This document shows, piece after piece, positions 22,597 to 33,269 of a stretch of DNA of 64,000 nucleotides (position 1 is the stretch's first letter; each line of letters opens with the position of its first letter). The notes beneath the pieces were generated by a model. The model was not told the DNA's origin, searched no databases, and saw only the letters and a list, made by a program, of their open reading frames with translations. A program made the position numbers and the translations under genes. This DNA is from Pseudocercospora fijiensis CIRAD86 (Eukaryota; Ascomycota; Dothideomycetes; Mycosphaerellales; Mycosphaerellaceae). The stretch lies in contig NW_006921535.1 of NCBI RefSeq assembly GCF_000340215.1, positions 5,201,528-5,265,527 on the forward strand, read 5' to 3'.

Positions 22597-23780
22597 GGGA
22601 TTTGAATGGGAATGAGAATCTCCGCGCCGCTTTTGAAGATTTGTTGGAGAAGACGAGTCCTCTTGAGGCTATTGATCTAGGTCCTGCTTCAACCCTGATA
22701 TTCTAAGAAGTCCAGCGCTGATTTGGGGGATTTTTCTTTTTTCACTCCTCATTGCAGTGGTCGGATAGGAAGTCCAACGCCACACCTCTTCGCATTCCTA
22801 TCTGGTCATCCCAGCTCGAATGCATACAAACAAACTTTCCAGTCAAGCGCTCAATCAGACGCGCTGCGGAATAGCCCCGGTACGCCCAGCAATGGTGTTG
22901 CAGAGCACCTGTTCCCGAAAATCATGTCCCCGCGAAATATCTCCTCGAAGATATGCAAGACATGGTACCCGGAAGTCGCAGCCTCGAAATTTTCGCCACC
23001 AAAGTGGGCCAGGAACAGAGCCGGAGATTTGCGCAAAAGGAAAGCTATCTCGAGTGAAGAGAGATGGTCCCGTTTGGAGTCCCAGGCTACAAATCTTGCC
23101 TGCACTGGTTGGCCATGAGCCAGTTTCGACTCTTGGATTCGGTTCTTAGAGACACGGTGCGAGTAGGTTGGCGACCGTCTTTGAGGAGATAGATATATAC
23201 AGACAGCAGTTCCGGCGAATTCGTCGGTGAAGATGAAGGTTCTGGTGACTGACTGGGTAAGGAGGTTTTCCGGAATTGTGGATGAGGTAGATTGCTGGAT
23301 GGATCCTGTGATTTTGTGTTGCTTCAGGTTGATGAGCTGGGACTTTTTACGCGGGAGACGTGTGGAGGCGGGCGTGAAGCGCTTCTTCGTTAAAATATGT
23401 GAGTGATGGAGCGCCCAAGGCTCTTGCTTTTTTGTAGTAGAGGTTGGAAGTGATGGTTTCTCCCTAGGCTCTTGCGTAAGGTCGACGATGGCGCATTTCT
23501 GCGTCTGTGATCTGGTGGCCCTTGTGGTTTGAATGTAAAAAGAGCGAGTGAAGGAATCAAGGTTGTCTTCTCGGGATCATCGTTGCGGAGTTGACAATTC
23601 TACATAAAGTGATACAGCATTAACAGGAACCATTGATTCCTGGAAGCGAAACACTTCTAACTATCGGAATCTACCCCGTATCGATAGGAGCACCGTTTGA
23701 GCAATTAGCTGAGTCCTCAGCCTCAGACTGTCATGAACCCATCGCAGATTATATCTTTTGCCTGCATTGCGACGCAAATC
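22597..23780. other. Intergenic region with no convincing gene
   Basis: Open frames of up to 131 codons overlap on both strands here (for example 22,723-23,118 on plus and 22,851-23,105 on minus), but none shows a domain, signal peptide or good splice structure. I regard them as chance frames. The stretch holds the 3' ends of two convergent genes. Confidence 0.5.
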
Positions 23781-24584
23781 TTAGCCATTCGCTGACCCTT
23801 CTCTGGGTTGACAATATGCGCAATCGCCACAAGACTCTTGATGCTGCCGGAAGTCGCTGGCTTCCCCTGACTCGTTCAAAACCGCGCCTTTCCAGCCGAC
23901 ACCTGCACGTGAGCACAAGCTAGGTTTGAGCATCTCGATCTGAGCATAGAGGTCCTCTATCGCATGGACTGTGAGCGGCCCGCTTCCAATTTCCTCGTTG
24001 ATCTGCGCAATGATGATTCCAGTGCGCCGTTCTGCTCGCCTCAAGGCTTCGCTGAAGGAGTATCCTTTTGGCGCATCCTGGGCCAATTGGACTTCAGTCC
24101 CAGGTCGATTGTTTCGCAATTTGAATGATATCCGCGGCTGCTCGTCTCCTATCGCGATGAGGAGGTTGAAGTTGTGGTGGTAGAATCTTAAACGCTGGAT
24201 TCTGGCTGCGTTCTCGTCGCCAATCGCTCTGATCCATTTCACGAATATCGTTTGAGGAGTCCATGCCTTGGGATAAATGGTGTTTTTCCAACCTCGCATG
24301 TCATGTAGCCATCTGGTTGAGAGTTAGAATTTGCATCTGCTTGGTCCTCTTCTCCTTCGAGCTTCGACTTACATTCCCTTGCCGTAGAATACATCGAGGG
24401 ATTCTTTCCGCATTTGCCGTGAAACTCTGCTTGTTCCTGGCGCAAGGATCTCGTGTGGCATGAGGACTATGTCGAACCAGCGATATGGGCAAAAATGACT
24501 GTAGACCATGTCTCGAACTTCCAGCGGCAGATCGAAGAAGTTTGTTTCCGCGTTCGACTCGCGTTCTTTGTCTGCATCGTTCAT
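23781..24584 (-). CDS. F-box-like domain protein (247 aa, one intron)
   Basis: Exon 1 is 24,584-24,373 and exon 2 is 24,312-23,781, separated by a 60-bp intron with donor gtaagt, a ctaac branch site and acceptor ccag. The coding length is a multiple of three and the splice joins YGKG to IWLHDMRGW. Residues 16-35 (FFDLPLEVRDMVYSHFCP) match the LP-x-E-h-R-x-x-h-Y pattern of the F-box-like domain found in large families of fungal proteins. The rest is a mixed alpha/beta body with no known motif. Such proteins may act as substrate adaptors of SCF ubiquitin ligases, but many lack a known role. The 3' end shows a Cys-rich stretch (CGDCAYC). Confidence 0.75.
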
Positions 24585-25025
24585 GACGGTATCTGTGTCT
24601 GTATCTGTATCGATTTCGTCTATAGCCTGAATGCGAGCCGACGTTCAAGGAGTGCCGGGCCTGATAAAATAATGCATGTACTGTGGAGCGAGCAAGAAGG
24701 AGCAGCGGACAGAAACAAAGATGAATGAAACGGCAGCAATTGCGGGACGGTCCGATGCCAAGCTCGCATGGAAGCGACAGTTCACCTCTTGCTGCTCACG
24801 TGCCACGATGTTCAGCAAGTCTTGTATGATCGGCTTGCCTGCAGCTCCTGATCCAATACGTGTATCAACTCGCATTTCCGACAGCGTGGACATTCCAGGG
24901 TATCAATAGAATACGATGTACGACTCGCTACGATTAATGCCTGCCGAGAGTGGCAACAGAATCGATGCAATACAAAGAGTGGCACATTCCAGCTGCCACA
25001 CCTGTCTCGGAACGATGTACTTGTT
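24585..25025. other. Divergent intergenic region, possible missing first exon
   Basis: Lies between the divergently transcribed F-box-like gene and the kinase gene. The kinase frame stays open upstream from 25,025 back to a stop near 24,850 and reads like protein (NACREWQQNRC), but contains no ATG. An upstream exon joined by an intron is therefore possible. A competing minus-strand frame starts at 24,893. Confidence 0.4.
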
Positions 25026-26771
25026 ATGCAGCAGGCGTTCGAGACAGCATGGGAGCTCTTGTTCGAACGAATAGATGCGGATACCAATGATCCAGCAGAC
25101 TTGGCCCTCAAGATGCAGATTGGAGACTTGCACGAATACTACAGCGAGCTGCAGCGCTACAATCCAGACTTTGCCTTCAAGCCTCCACCCTTTGTTGAAG
25201 GTACGACATTATTGGAGTATCATAACAAGCTGCTCGCAGATTTTACCCTGGCCGAGCACGATGCAGCGAACAATGCCAGAATTGAAACCGGCTGGCAAAG
25301 GGAGAGAATGAGAGTCAGGCTTGAGAAGAAGAAGAACTAGAGAACTTCGATGCTCGCTACACCGCTATGCAGACCCACATGCAAAATACGGGCAAAGCGT
25401 ACGTGTACCACATCGATCCTCCGCCTCCAACGACTAAAGACCTCACTGGAGAAGCCCGGGCCCGGCGCCTTGGACTTCGTGGGGTAAAAGGCGACGCTGA
25501 ATGGCAGTGGGATAGAACACTTGGTCAAGGCGGCTTCGGACATGCTGGGCTTTGGGAAAGGGTCGGCGAGAATGGCGATGTGGTTGACAGGGTCGTCGGT
25601 AAGGAAAGCTACCACGAACATTTCACGAACCCAAGCCTGTGGTCTGGCCCGCCACTTCATCGTGTACCCAAAGAAGGAGCTTTGATGAAGAAGATCAACC
25701 GTATTCCAGATTCTGAGAATGTACTGCGTTGTCAGGGTTGGAGAGTGTATGGATTGCTGAGGGTCATCAGAATCTACGTTGATTATTGCAAGTATGGCGA
25801 TTTGGAACAGTTGATCGAAATCTATAACGACAAACGCGAGACAAAGATTCAACAAACCGGATCTTCTACGGACCAGTAAGACATGTTACATGAGAACTGT
25901 GCGAATTCGACACTAACCTCAGTCTTAGTTATCTTCCAGTGAGAGTCATTTGGGCAGTCTTCGAATCACTCGTGGCTGCGCTCTGCCTGTTGCATTTTGG
26001 CAGAATGCCCTGGCATCCGCCTAGCCCGGAATGGGAACCAATACTGCATCAAGACATCAAACCACGGAACAGTAAGTCTACCGATCGTCCTTTGAAGAGC
26101 AAAGATCGTCGTGGAGCTAAAGTTCGTAGTCTTCTTAGGCAAACGTGACCCCATATTATGGAGTAGAATCCCAACGCCTAAAGTGAGTTGCGATATACCA
26201 ACCGAAAAGTTTTCCCAAGCCGCGCTGACGTCGAGCACAGCTTGCAGACTTCGGCCTTGCGACTCACGATTGGAGCGAGCCTGGAGCTGGTACGCAGGGT
26301 TATCAAGCACCGGTACAGCAGTCTTATTCCCATTATTCTTCCGTTGTCCAGAGTAATCATCGTGGACAGGAACAATATGCATACGGATCCGAAGATGCCG
26401 ACTACAACGAATACAATCCCATCACTCTCAAAAGTGACATATGGGCAGTAGGGCGAACTGTCCTTGCTCTTATGAATCTCGAAAAGGCGGCAGATGTCCA
26501 GTCGTATAAATTCGACTCCGAATATGATCTTCCGGATTACCACGATGAAGCTACCGAAGCTTACTATCCCAAGGATCTGAGGGATCTTGTTGAGCTTTGC
26601 TTGAGGGATAATCCGGCAGAACGACCTGATGCTATGCAGCTCTGGGCTCGAATTCAGATGCATGTCGGAACAGTCATTCGAAGATCCTGGCTACCTATGA
26701 AAATGGGGCCTCGGACAAGTGACGAAAGTCTGCTTGAGTTGCCAGTCGATGGGGCTAGGACTACACTTTAG
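25026..26771 (+). CDS. Protein kinase (about 507 aa, four predicted introns)
   Basis: Exons: 25,026-25,313, 25,373-25,875, 25,923-26,071, 26,130-26,182 and 26,241-26,771; the sum is 508 codons. Kinase motifs in order: glycine loop LGQGGFG near residue 147, a candidate ATP-binding Lys in VVGKES, catalytic loop LHQDIKPRN near 306, LADFGLAT near 334, a degenerate APE (QAPV), KSDIWAVGRT and a final RPDA helix. The usual HRD Arg is Gln, but Asp, Lys and Asn of the loop and the DFG Asp are present, so activity is plausible. The last three introns have good donors (gtaaga, gtaagt, gtgagt). The first (25,314-25,372, donor gtcagg) is weak. Without it, residues 1-105 and the kinase at 25,367 would be separated by a -1 frameshift at a GAA/AAG repeat. 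The substrate is unknown. Confidence 0.8.
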
Positions 26772-26845
26772 AGCGAAGTTCAATTGGATATTCATTCTCC
26801 ACCATCAATCACATGCAAACCTAGTCACCAATCATTCCTTCTCCT

Positions 26846-27761
26846 TCATCCAATTCTGATCATAAAGCGACCAAAAAAATCCCCCCTGCACCGACAAATC
26901 TTCATATCCCAATGACAAGAGTACTCCAACCCCGTCTCCTCACAAAACCCGGGTTTTTGTCTCATCGGCACCTGACTCCTTCTATCCGAATTCCTACGGT
27001 TAGACACCGCCAACTCCAAACCCTCAGAAAACGCCTCCCGATCGAGCGAGTTCGTGAAATCCAGAAATTTCAGGGGAGAAGTCAACTCCACGCCACACCT
27101 CACCCAGCCATTCCCCGAACCTCGCCTTCATAGGCAAACGCGCAAGGTGGTCGATCCAAGAGCGTGGCTTACGTCCGCGCGAGGAAGTGGTCTTTCGACT
27201 CCATTCCCACACCGCGTGAGGTCCGAGATGGGAGGGAGCGAAGTCCCAGAACTCCTCACTCACGGTGACCTTTCACTCGTTTCACGTGGCGCTCGTGGAT
27301 CAGCACGTTGAAAAGGTGTCGCCATGCCTCGTCGTTTGTGTGGAAAGCGTATTTCAGGTTGAGGTGGATTGCGCGGTGAGGTGAGGCGCGGCCGTGGTCG
27401 TGGAGGAATGCTAGTGAGGTTTCGACGCGGGATGGGAAGGTGAATTCGCGGGCGCAGAGGTGGGGGGTTCCCAGGTGATAGCATTCGCGGCTTGCGAGGA
27501 GGAAGGAGGTGGTGAAGTTCATTCTTTTGTATTCTTCTCGGAAAATTTCTTGAAGTAGTTGTTGGTGCGGATGTAGGTTTCGCGGGGGGAGCGGGTGTCG
27601 GTGAGGTATGAGGTTTGGCTGCGTGGGCCGTCTGGTGCGCTCACGAATTCGATGGTCTTGGGTGGGAAGAGGTACTGCATGATCTCTTTCACAATGACGG
27701 GATGCAGGTCGAGAAGGCAGAAGTGGCGTGCTTGGTGTAGTTGAGAGGGTGGAGACGCCAT
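26846..27761 (-). pseudogene. Frameshifted hypothetical gene, F-box-like N-terminus
   Basis: Four protein-like frames on the minus strand follow each other head to tail. They start with ATG at 27,761 (MASPPSQLHQARHF) and end with a stop at 26,846. The switches lie near 27,540 (a run of four T on the coding strand; one more T would join the frames), near 27,266 (GG after AAA; one less G joins) and near 27,080. The first part contains LLDLHPVIVKEIMQYLFP, like the start of fungal F-box-like proteins, and the following sequence has a Trp-rich body. No intron fits the junctions. It is a decaying gene without RIP marks, or the sequence has several single-base errors. It is convergent with the kinase gene, only 75 bp away. 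Confidence 0.55.
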
Positions 27762-28352
27762 TGTGCGTGTGTGCGCGGTGTGGTCCCCGTGCGTGTGGTG
27801 CTGCTCTACTCTGTGTCCATGGAAATTACGTGCGGTTGCTTAGCCAAACATAATAAGAATGAGTGATCGACGCTTGTAGAAGCACCCACCTACCTTGGCA
27901 TGGACGGCGCCGTGTAAAACCACTCCGTTTAGCGGTACAGGCCCAACAAGCCGTATATTTGTGACATGCTATACAACGACAGTGCTCCGAACTGCCTATA
28001 TTATCAAGGAAGGTATGGACGCGGTTTGTGTGCTCGTCCGGCAAACAGTATCCCTCAGTTAGCGCTACACTGGTTGATCTTACCGAGGTCGTATCCGGGT
28101 TCCGCAACTCCTGGAAGGGCTACTAGCGATCACTGGTGTTAAGGGGGCAAGTCTTCGATGTCGAAAGTTGGTGACCGTGGTAGAACCGCCAAGTCGTTCG
28201 CACAAGCTCTCCTTCTATCCAGGGCTAAGCTACAAGTCCAAGCTGTTGGAAGGGATCAATCTTTTTCGAGTAAAAGTTCCTCTGTTCATCTCATAAGCGT
28301 TCTTGTGCGTTGAGATGCTCTGGTCGTATGTGTGGCGATATGGTAGGGATTT

Positions 28353-28367
28353 GGGGGGGGGGGGGGG
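28353..28367 (+). repeat. Homopolymer of 15 G
   Basis: An uninterrupted run of 15 G in otherwise mixed sequence, probably length-variable; its exact length is uncertain in any assembly. Confidence 0.9.
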
Positions 28368-28646
28368 TGGATGTCGCTGAAAAGTCGCGGCTGGAGCTTG
28401 AGACGCATTGCTGTTTTGGTTTGTGAGAAGCGAGACGTTGCCCAGACCTTCATGTGCATGACGCTAAAGCAGCTTCACCCTCGCTACTGCTGTTGATGGC
28501 AGGTACACATATCCCTTGCACGATTCTCCTATCGAATGCAGAGCCGTGTATGGTATGGGTATGCTATTGTCGTCACTGGTCGCCACGTGAAACTCGAATG
28601 TTGAACGACCATGTTCCCGGCGCTGTCGAACAGCTGAAAGTGAATG

Positions 28647-28788
28647 AATCGAACAGCAAGAGCCGTGCAAATGAAATGACGAGCACCGTTCCGATTGAAT
28701 AGGCAGAGCCGCGCAAGCAAAATAGCGAAAATCGTGCGGATTGAACCGCCAAAACCGTGCTATTCAAACCGCGACACCGTGCGATCCA
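28647..28788 (+). repeat. Degenerate minisatellite, about six units of 22-27 bp
   Basis: A phrase of the form aa-cg-(a/c)-agccgtgc-a-attg recurs about six times (for example agccgtgcaaatg, accgttccgattg, agccgcgcaag, aatcgtgcggattg, aaccgtgctattc, caccgtgcgatcc). Units have drifted, so exact boundaries are approximate. Confidence 0.65.
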
Positions 28789-29358
28789 GATAGTCCGAGC
28801 CACAGTTTAAATCATACAACTTAATTGGCGGAAGGTTTCCAGAGCCATGCCGCGCTGTAGATGAGAGAGTTATACCAGTTAATTCAACTCCACGCAAGCT
28901 TCTCGTCATTACTTGCGTGCACCACCGCTCCAGCTCAAGATCTCGTCCGCAATTTCTTCTACTGTTGCTCCCAGCTTTTCTTGCGACAAATCGGCAGAAC
29001 CAGGTCGCAAGGATCTTTTCATAATCCTGAGCTACCACACTTGAAGCTCCGGCAATTGCTTGGGCCAGGTCGCTGATGTCTCGTAGCGATTTCCGACTCT
29101 GATTCGGGCACCACCTGCCCCGTCTGTAGCTGCATTTGACTCCTTGCAACGCCGATACCTAAGCTTCCAGCATCAGGAGCAAGGGAACAGTTTTCATCAT
29201 GGATTTTGGATGCACTGAATTATGAATTCTACTTACTGGACTTCTAGATGAATAGCTCATGGGTGCTCAGCCAACTCACATCGCGCTGAGATGTCCTGCA
29301 TGGCGATCACTGCGAGAGAGCCGGCGCCTTGTCGCAGCTGCCATGAACACCTGTAAGA

Positions 29359-30096
29359 TCATTCAAAGAACCATGATGGAGGCGGCGGCCACACGGACAG
29401 TGCTTGTCGCGGGTTCTCCGGCGGAGCCTCGGTTGATCTCGAAGAGATCTGAGGAGTCGAAGACAGCTGCATCAATGCCGCAGCAGTAAGCGGGCCCAAA
29501 TCAGGCTGCAGTATTAGCGCCGCCTGGCTCGGATTCTCCGCCGGAACTTGAATCGACCTTGGAGAAATCTGAGGAGTCGTAGAAGCACGCGTTGACGGCA
29601 GTGTAGCTCTCGTAAATTCACCCCCCAGGCGAAATTCAGGAGCGAAGCGCAGAGAATCTTGGAGAGGCTCGACGGGACGAATACTCTCCTCCTCTTCGCG
29701 AGCCCTTTCATATCGCTTCGCATTAATCCAGCCATTTCCAATCATCTTCTCGAATGCCCATAGCGTGCCCTCATAGCTCAATTCTACCCGCTGCAAATAT
29801 TCCAGCCCTTCGTCATCAGCTTCGCTGTCTGAGTCGCCAGTGTCGGTGGCAATTTCGCGTCTCGGTCGGTGATGTTCGGATCGTGGAAATGATACCAGAA
29901 GTTGAGTGGGCTGTCGTCGGTGCGGAGGAGATTGCGGAAGCGATGCCGAGGTACCGGAATGCGCTCGAGTATGAGTGTCATTCTCAGAAGTAGTAATATC
30001 TGTTTGTGATGATGTCGACAGCCCTGGTCGAGGCTCTGTGGCGTGGTCGGATGTGTTCAAAGGCTCGCACGTAGGAACCCGATCGTGTTCGGACAT
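29359..30096 (-). CDS. Hypothetical protein with internal duplication (245 aa)
   Basis: The frame starts at the first ATG (MSEHDRVPTCEPLN) and is open for 246 codons. The N-terminal third is Ser/Thr/Pro-rich and probably disordered. A short charged helical segment in the middle (LWAFEKMIGNGWINAKRYER) is the only folded-looking part. The C-terminal part contains two copies of a Pro/Ser-rich unit (TPQISPRS...ENPSQA and TPQISSRS...ENPRQA), matched by a DNA-level duplication. The frame is open upstream to about 30,129, where a ctaac...ttgcag acceptor-like sequence suggests an additional 5' exon. No family is recognised. Confidence 0.55.
   Translation of the reverse strand: MSEHDRVPTCEPLNTSDHATEPRPGLSTSSQTDITTSENDTHTRAHSGTSASLPQSPPHRRQPTQLLVSFPRSEHHRPRREIATDTGDSDSEADDEGLEYLQRVELSYEGTLWAFEKMIGNGWINAKRYERAREEEESIRPVEPLQDSLRFAPEFRLGGEFTRATLPSTRASTTPQISPRSIQVPAENPSQAALILQPDLGPLTAAALMQLSSTPQISSRSTEAPPENPRQALSVWPPPPSWFFE
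29400..29586 (+). repeat. Direct duplication of about 68 bp inside the hypothetical gene
   Basis: Copies at about 29,400-29,467 and 29,518-29,586 share ggttctccggcggagcc/ggattctccgccggaac and the block aatctgaggagtcg. They encode the duplicated Pro/Ser-rich unit of the 29,359-30,096 protein. Confidence 0.75.
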
Positions 30097-30707
30097 TGTA
30101 GTTGACGAATAGCCTTCTCTGCTCTGCAATGGTTAGGAGGAATGGGCCGACCTTTTGTACGTCCACAATCCGCTCAGACATGACTCGACCGAACAATGTG
30201 TCTTTATGTCTGAGACCAGGAACGAGTGCGTCAAGTGTCTTCCGCAAGTAGCGAGCCACGTCTCGGCACTATTTGCCTGTATGCAAATACCCAGCTAGCG
30301 AGACACAATGTCTGACGCGAGAATCAAAGCGCGCTGGTATCAGCATGGCGCGATCGAGTCAGCATTGCTGTCAAGTAAGCCATGCAAACTATCAGGAATG
30401 GGCCCGCAAGTGAGACTTGTGATGGCGCAGCGGCGACGCATGGATTTTACTATTGATTCGTCAGCTGGTGCCATTGCAGTAACGATATATGATTTTACTT
30501 ACCTTGATTTTGGCGGTACATAGCAGCCGATTACCTCGAAGTAGATCGGCATGTTAGCTTGTCCTTGACCGCAATAGCAGATTACTGCTTGCGCGATCGG
30601 CTAGTCTGATTCTTTCCATCTGCCTCCCATCCACCTTCATGTCGATGGTCAAGCAGCTGGGCTGCCGTAAACTCGCTGAGGAATATGCCGTGTCGCTCAA
30701 CTTTCCT
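30097..30707. other. Intergenic region
   Basis: Probably contains the promoter and possibly a small 5' exon of the minus-strand hypothetical gene and the 3' UTR of the Y14 gene. Small frames such as 30,308-30,523 on plus show no features. Confidence 0.45.
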
Positions 30708-31262
30708 TCAATCGTCATCGTCATCGTCTCGTCTGCGTCTGGCACCGGGACTTGCGCTGCGATCTCTGCCGCCCTTCCTGCCACCTTTCGGCGCTGAGTT
30801 GCTCTTCGTCGGGGGAGGTCGTACGAAAGCGAAGTCTACGTGGATGGTCTGCTCGAGCAGCTGCTCGCCGTTCGCGCCCTCGATTGCGGCTTTTGCTTCT
30901 TGCACAGTAGGATACTCGATCAAGACGTAGCCCTGAGTCTCCGGTCAGTGTGTGCGCAGGCGATCGCTGCGCTGCCCGCTGCTTTGCAAGCTGCCATGCC
31001 GCGTGCTGCTCACCTTGACATATCCTGTTCTGCGGTCCAAATTCATGTGCAGATTCTTGATTTCGCCGTACTCGCCAAACATGTCCTGGATGTCTTCTTC
31101 TGACGCCTCCTCGTGCACGTTCGTGACAATGATGATCCATCCTTCGATACTGCGCACCGCCGCTGCGTTGTGCTGTGTCTTGGTCTCCCCGCTGAAGCCA
31201 TTCTTGCTTTGCCCGTCATTCTGTGGTGACGGCGGCGCGTCCTGCATTTCCTCGTCGGCCAT
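30708..31262 (-). CDS. RBM8A: RNA-binding protein 8A / Y14, exon-junction-complex core (157 aa)
   Basis: Exon 1 is 31,262-31,014 and exon 2 is 30,932-30,708, separated by an 81-bp phase-0 intron (gtgagc...ctcag). The splice joins RTGYVK to GYVLIEY and so completes RNP1 of a single RRM (about residues 42-120). RNP2 reads WIIIVTNV. The RRM pattern, including [16 protein letters not shown] and a [10 protein letters not shown] end, matches Y14, which binds Mago nashi and marks spliced mRNA for transport and decay. The C-terminal tail is Gly/Arg/Ser-rich and ends in RRRR followed by six Asp. The ATG at 31,262 (MADEEMQDA) is the first in the frame. The length is close to animal and plant Y14 (about 170-200 aa). 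Confidence 0.92.
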
Positions 31263-32067
31263 CTTCGGTATGATGTTGATGAACTCCGGCGGTGTGCGAG
31301 TTCTCGGCAAGCGGACAGGCGCAAGAGGAATTGAGTGGCTTGTTGTGCTCCTGGAGATGTGAGGCCGATCTGGCGGAAGGTTTGGCGGCTTGGCATTTCA
31401 TGAGACAGGGCTCCCAAATTTGACATGGCCACTTCACCTTCACATCTGCTCCAGCCACCTCCAGGCGCTTGATGTTGTACCGCAAGCTCTCCATCGATTT
31501 TGCCTGTGCTCAGTGGTAGAGTAAGGCATATGACAATCGAGTCCTCGGCTTGTTCCGTCGTCGTGCCATTTGGCGCCGGGAAGCTCACCCATACCGTTCC
31601 GCGAGATGGGGAACAACCACCGCAACCAGACGCATCCGGCTACTTGCCCTACCAGGACTGCCACAAGGTCTTCTCCAGAAGAGCAGCACTCCCAATCACG
31701 TCTTGTGAGAGGGAACCAGCTGTGAGTTGGATGCGTCAGCCGTGCCGCGAGGCGTGGACCACAACCGTTGCCACATCAAGTTTACCACCGGACCTTCATA
31801 GTTCATACTGCCTTCCCACCTAGGGACGCCTTGGGGAAGTGTGACTCCTTGCGTGCCGACATAATGGAAAGTTCTCGGACGGGCATGTTGCCCTAGCCGA
31901 GTCGCATTGACATCAGACAGTTCTATCTCGACTACAGTATAGCTGGCACAGTGTTCTGAGAAGCCTTCCTTCGTGAGCATTGCACTCTTCTGCACAGCCT
32001 TTCTGGCGTCCACATATCCATCCCTCACGGTCCAGAATCAAAGACACATTCTCGAATTGCCTCCCGA
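31263..32067. other. Intergenic region
   Basis: Promoter of the Y14 gene and 3' side of the downstream-reading zinc-finger gene. A minus-strand frame at 31,696-32,028 reads fairly protein-like (ELSDVNATRLGQHARPRTF) but has no good start. It might be an exon of an unmodelled gene or of a longer isoform of the zinc-finger gene. Confidence 0.4.
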
Positions 32068-32637
32068 TCAGCCAAGCCCGTTGCACAGATCCACGACTAT
32101 GACATCCTGATTGCCATCTGCCCCGTGCTGCCTGCGCATGTGCACCCGAAGATTGTCCTTCCTCGGCCATAGTTGCACACACTTGTCGAATCCTCCGACC
32201 GGACACATGTACCAGGCTTTTGGACCAGCTTCTGGCATCATGAGGTGCACACTCTTTTTGTGCCGTTCCAGGTCGTTCTTGCTTGCGAAGCCTCGTGTAA
32301 TTTTGCATCCGGTCTCCTGGCAGACGAATGGCCGTGTGTGGATGCGCATGTGCCTATCAGCATCTGATGCATTGCGCGGGATGCGGTCGCAGATTGGACA
32401 TGGGGGCTGTGGCTTGTTCGTTGACGTGTCTTGAGGTGTGATGGCACGGCCCAGAAACCACTCGTCCGGAGCATAGTCGACGAGGTTACCAGGCGCATTG
32501 GTTGCAAAGGCATAACCTGCAACCTTGTCGGATTCGTTCGTTGTCAAGGCAAAGTCGCCCATGTCCATGCTGGTGAGTTCTGCTGAATGTCGCAGGTACG
32601 GATATGAGATTTGGATTGGTTGATGATAGCATGCCAT
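32068..32637 (-). CDS. C2H2 zinc-finger protein (189 aa)
   Basis: A single open frame from the first ATG (MACYHQPIQI). Three finger-like units follow each other: CPICDR...HMRIH at residues 80-100 (CX2CX12HX3H), CQETGCKITRGFASKNDLERH at 106-131 (CX4C type) and a longer CPVGGFDKC...HMRRQH unit at 145-171. The N-terminal 75 residues are acidic and aromatic with no motif. This arrangement is common in fungal proteins in which three divergent fingers form one module, as in the other C2H2 gene at 21,541. It is likely a nuclear DNA-binding protein. The frame is open another 23 codons upstream without an ATG. Confidence 0.8.
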   Translation of the reverse strand: MACYHQPIQISYPYLRHSAELTSMDMGDFALTTNESDKVAGYAFATNAPGNLVDYAPDEWFLGRAITPQDTSTNKPQPPCPICDRIPRNASDADRHMRIHTRPFVCQETGCKITRGFASKNDLERHKKSVHLMMPEAGPKAWYMCPVGGFDKCVQLWPRKDNLRVHMRRQHGADGNQDVIVVDLCNGLG

Positions 32638-33269
32638 ATTTGACGTGAACAGGATTGAGAAGCACCGTCGAATATGCCTTGGAGAATGAGAAGCAGGTGG
32701 GAACAATACTCTAGCAACATCTTATATACACGTCCAGTGCACACTGACCATTCCTACGAGAATATCATGTCTACAGCATGTCTTTCAGCATGCTGTAGAT
32801 CGACATGAAGTTCGTCTCGCTGCACTGAAACGAAGGTCATGGTTCGGCCTCTGCCGTCATTGAAGACATTCTACCAGAGTGTCCCCGGCTGTCTAATGCT
32901 TGATGCCCCTTCTACAGTGATCTCAACGACATGTCAGCGGGATGCCAACATCATGTCGACGGCCCATGTATGAGCGGAAGCAGGACGGCAGAGGCGCCCA
33001 ATCGGCACAACTGAGCGAACATGCTGTTCGGGCTTGGCTGCAGGTTGCATGCTGCAGGCTGCTTCAGCTGTAAAGACTGGTGGCTTTCCCGTCCCGCCAA
33101 CGGCGTGTTAGCAGGCTACTTCTTTGTGGTATGAACACGGATGCTTCAAATGCTGCGATATGCTCTTCCCCAACATTCAATGCACGCAGTTCGACTTCCT
33201 TTGACCCGAGACCACCATTCGTGACGCTAGCACGTTCCATACGCCACGTGAGCTTGGTAGTAGGGAGTC
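32638..33269. other. Divergent promoter region
   Basis: Separates the divergently transcribed C2H2 gene (minus) and the 923-aa gene (plus). It contains an inverted phrase acagcatgtctttcagcatgctgta near 32,770 (agcatg/catgct) and no gene. A plus-strand frame from 33,080 overlaps the next gene in another phase and has no features. Confidence 0.5.

Larger units (their letters stand above)
27762..29358. other. Long region without a convincing gene
   Basis: Contains a 15-G run, a degenerate minisatellite and several short frames. One minus-strand frame ending at 28,760 reads somewhat protein-like (ISDLAQAIAGASSVVAQDY) but has no upstream ATG, so at most it is an exon. I see no RNA gene. Confidence 0.45.

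Noticed and set aside
24812..25111. 99-codon minus-strand frame ending in a CPRCRKC stretch
   Set aside because: Overlaps the kinase 5' end, where the plus frame is more protein-like; a single Cys cluster is not enough.
30130..30259. Upstream exon for the hypothetical gene at 29,359-30,096
   Set aside because: Would need an intron of about 37 bp; acceptor and branch look good but the length is doubtful, so it was not modelled.
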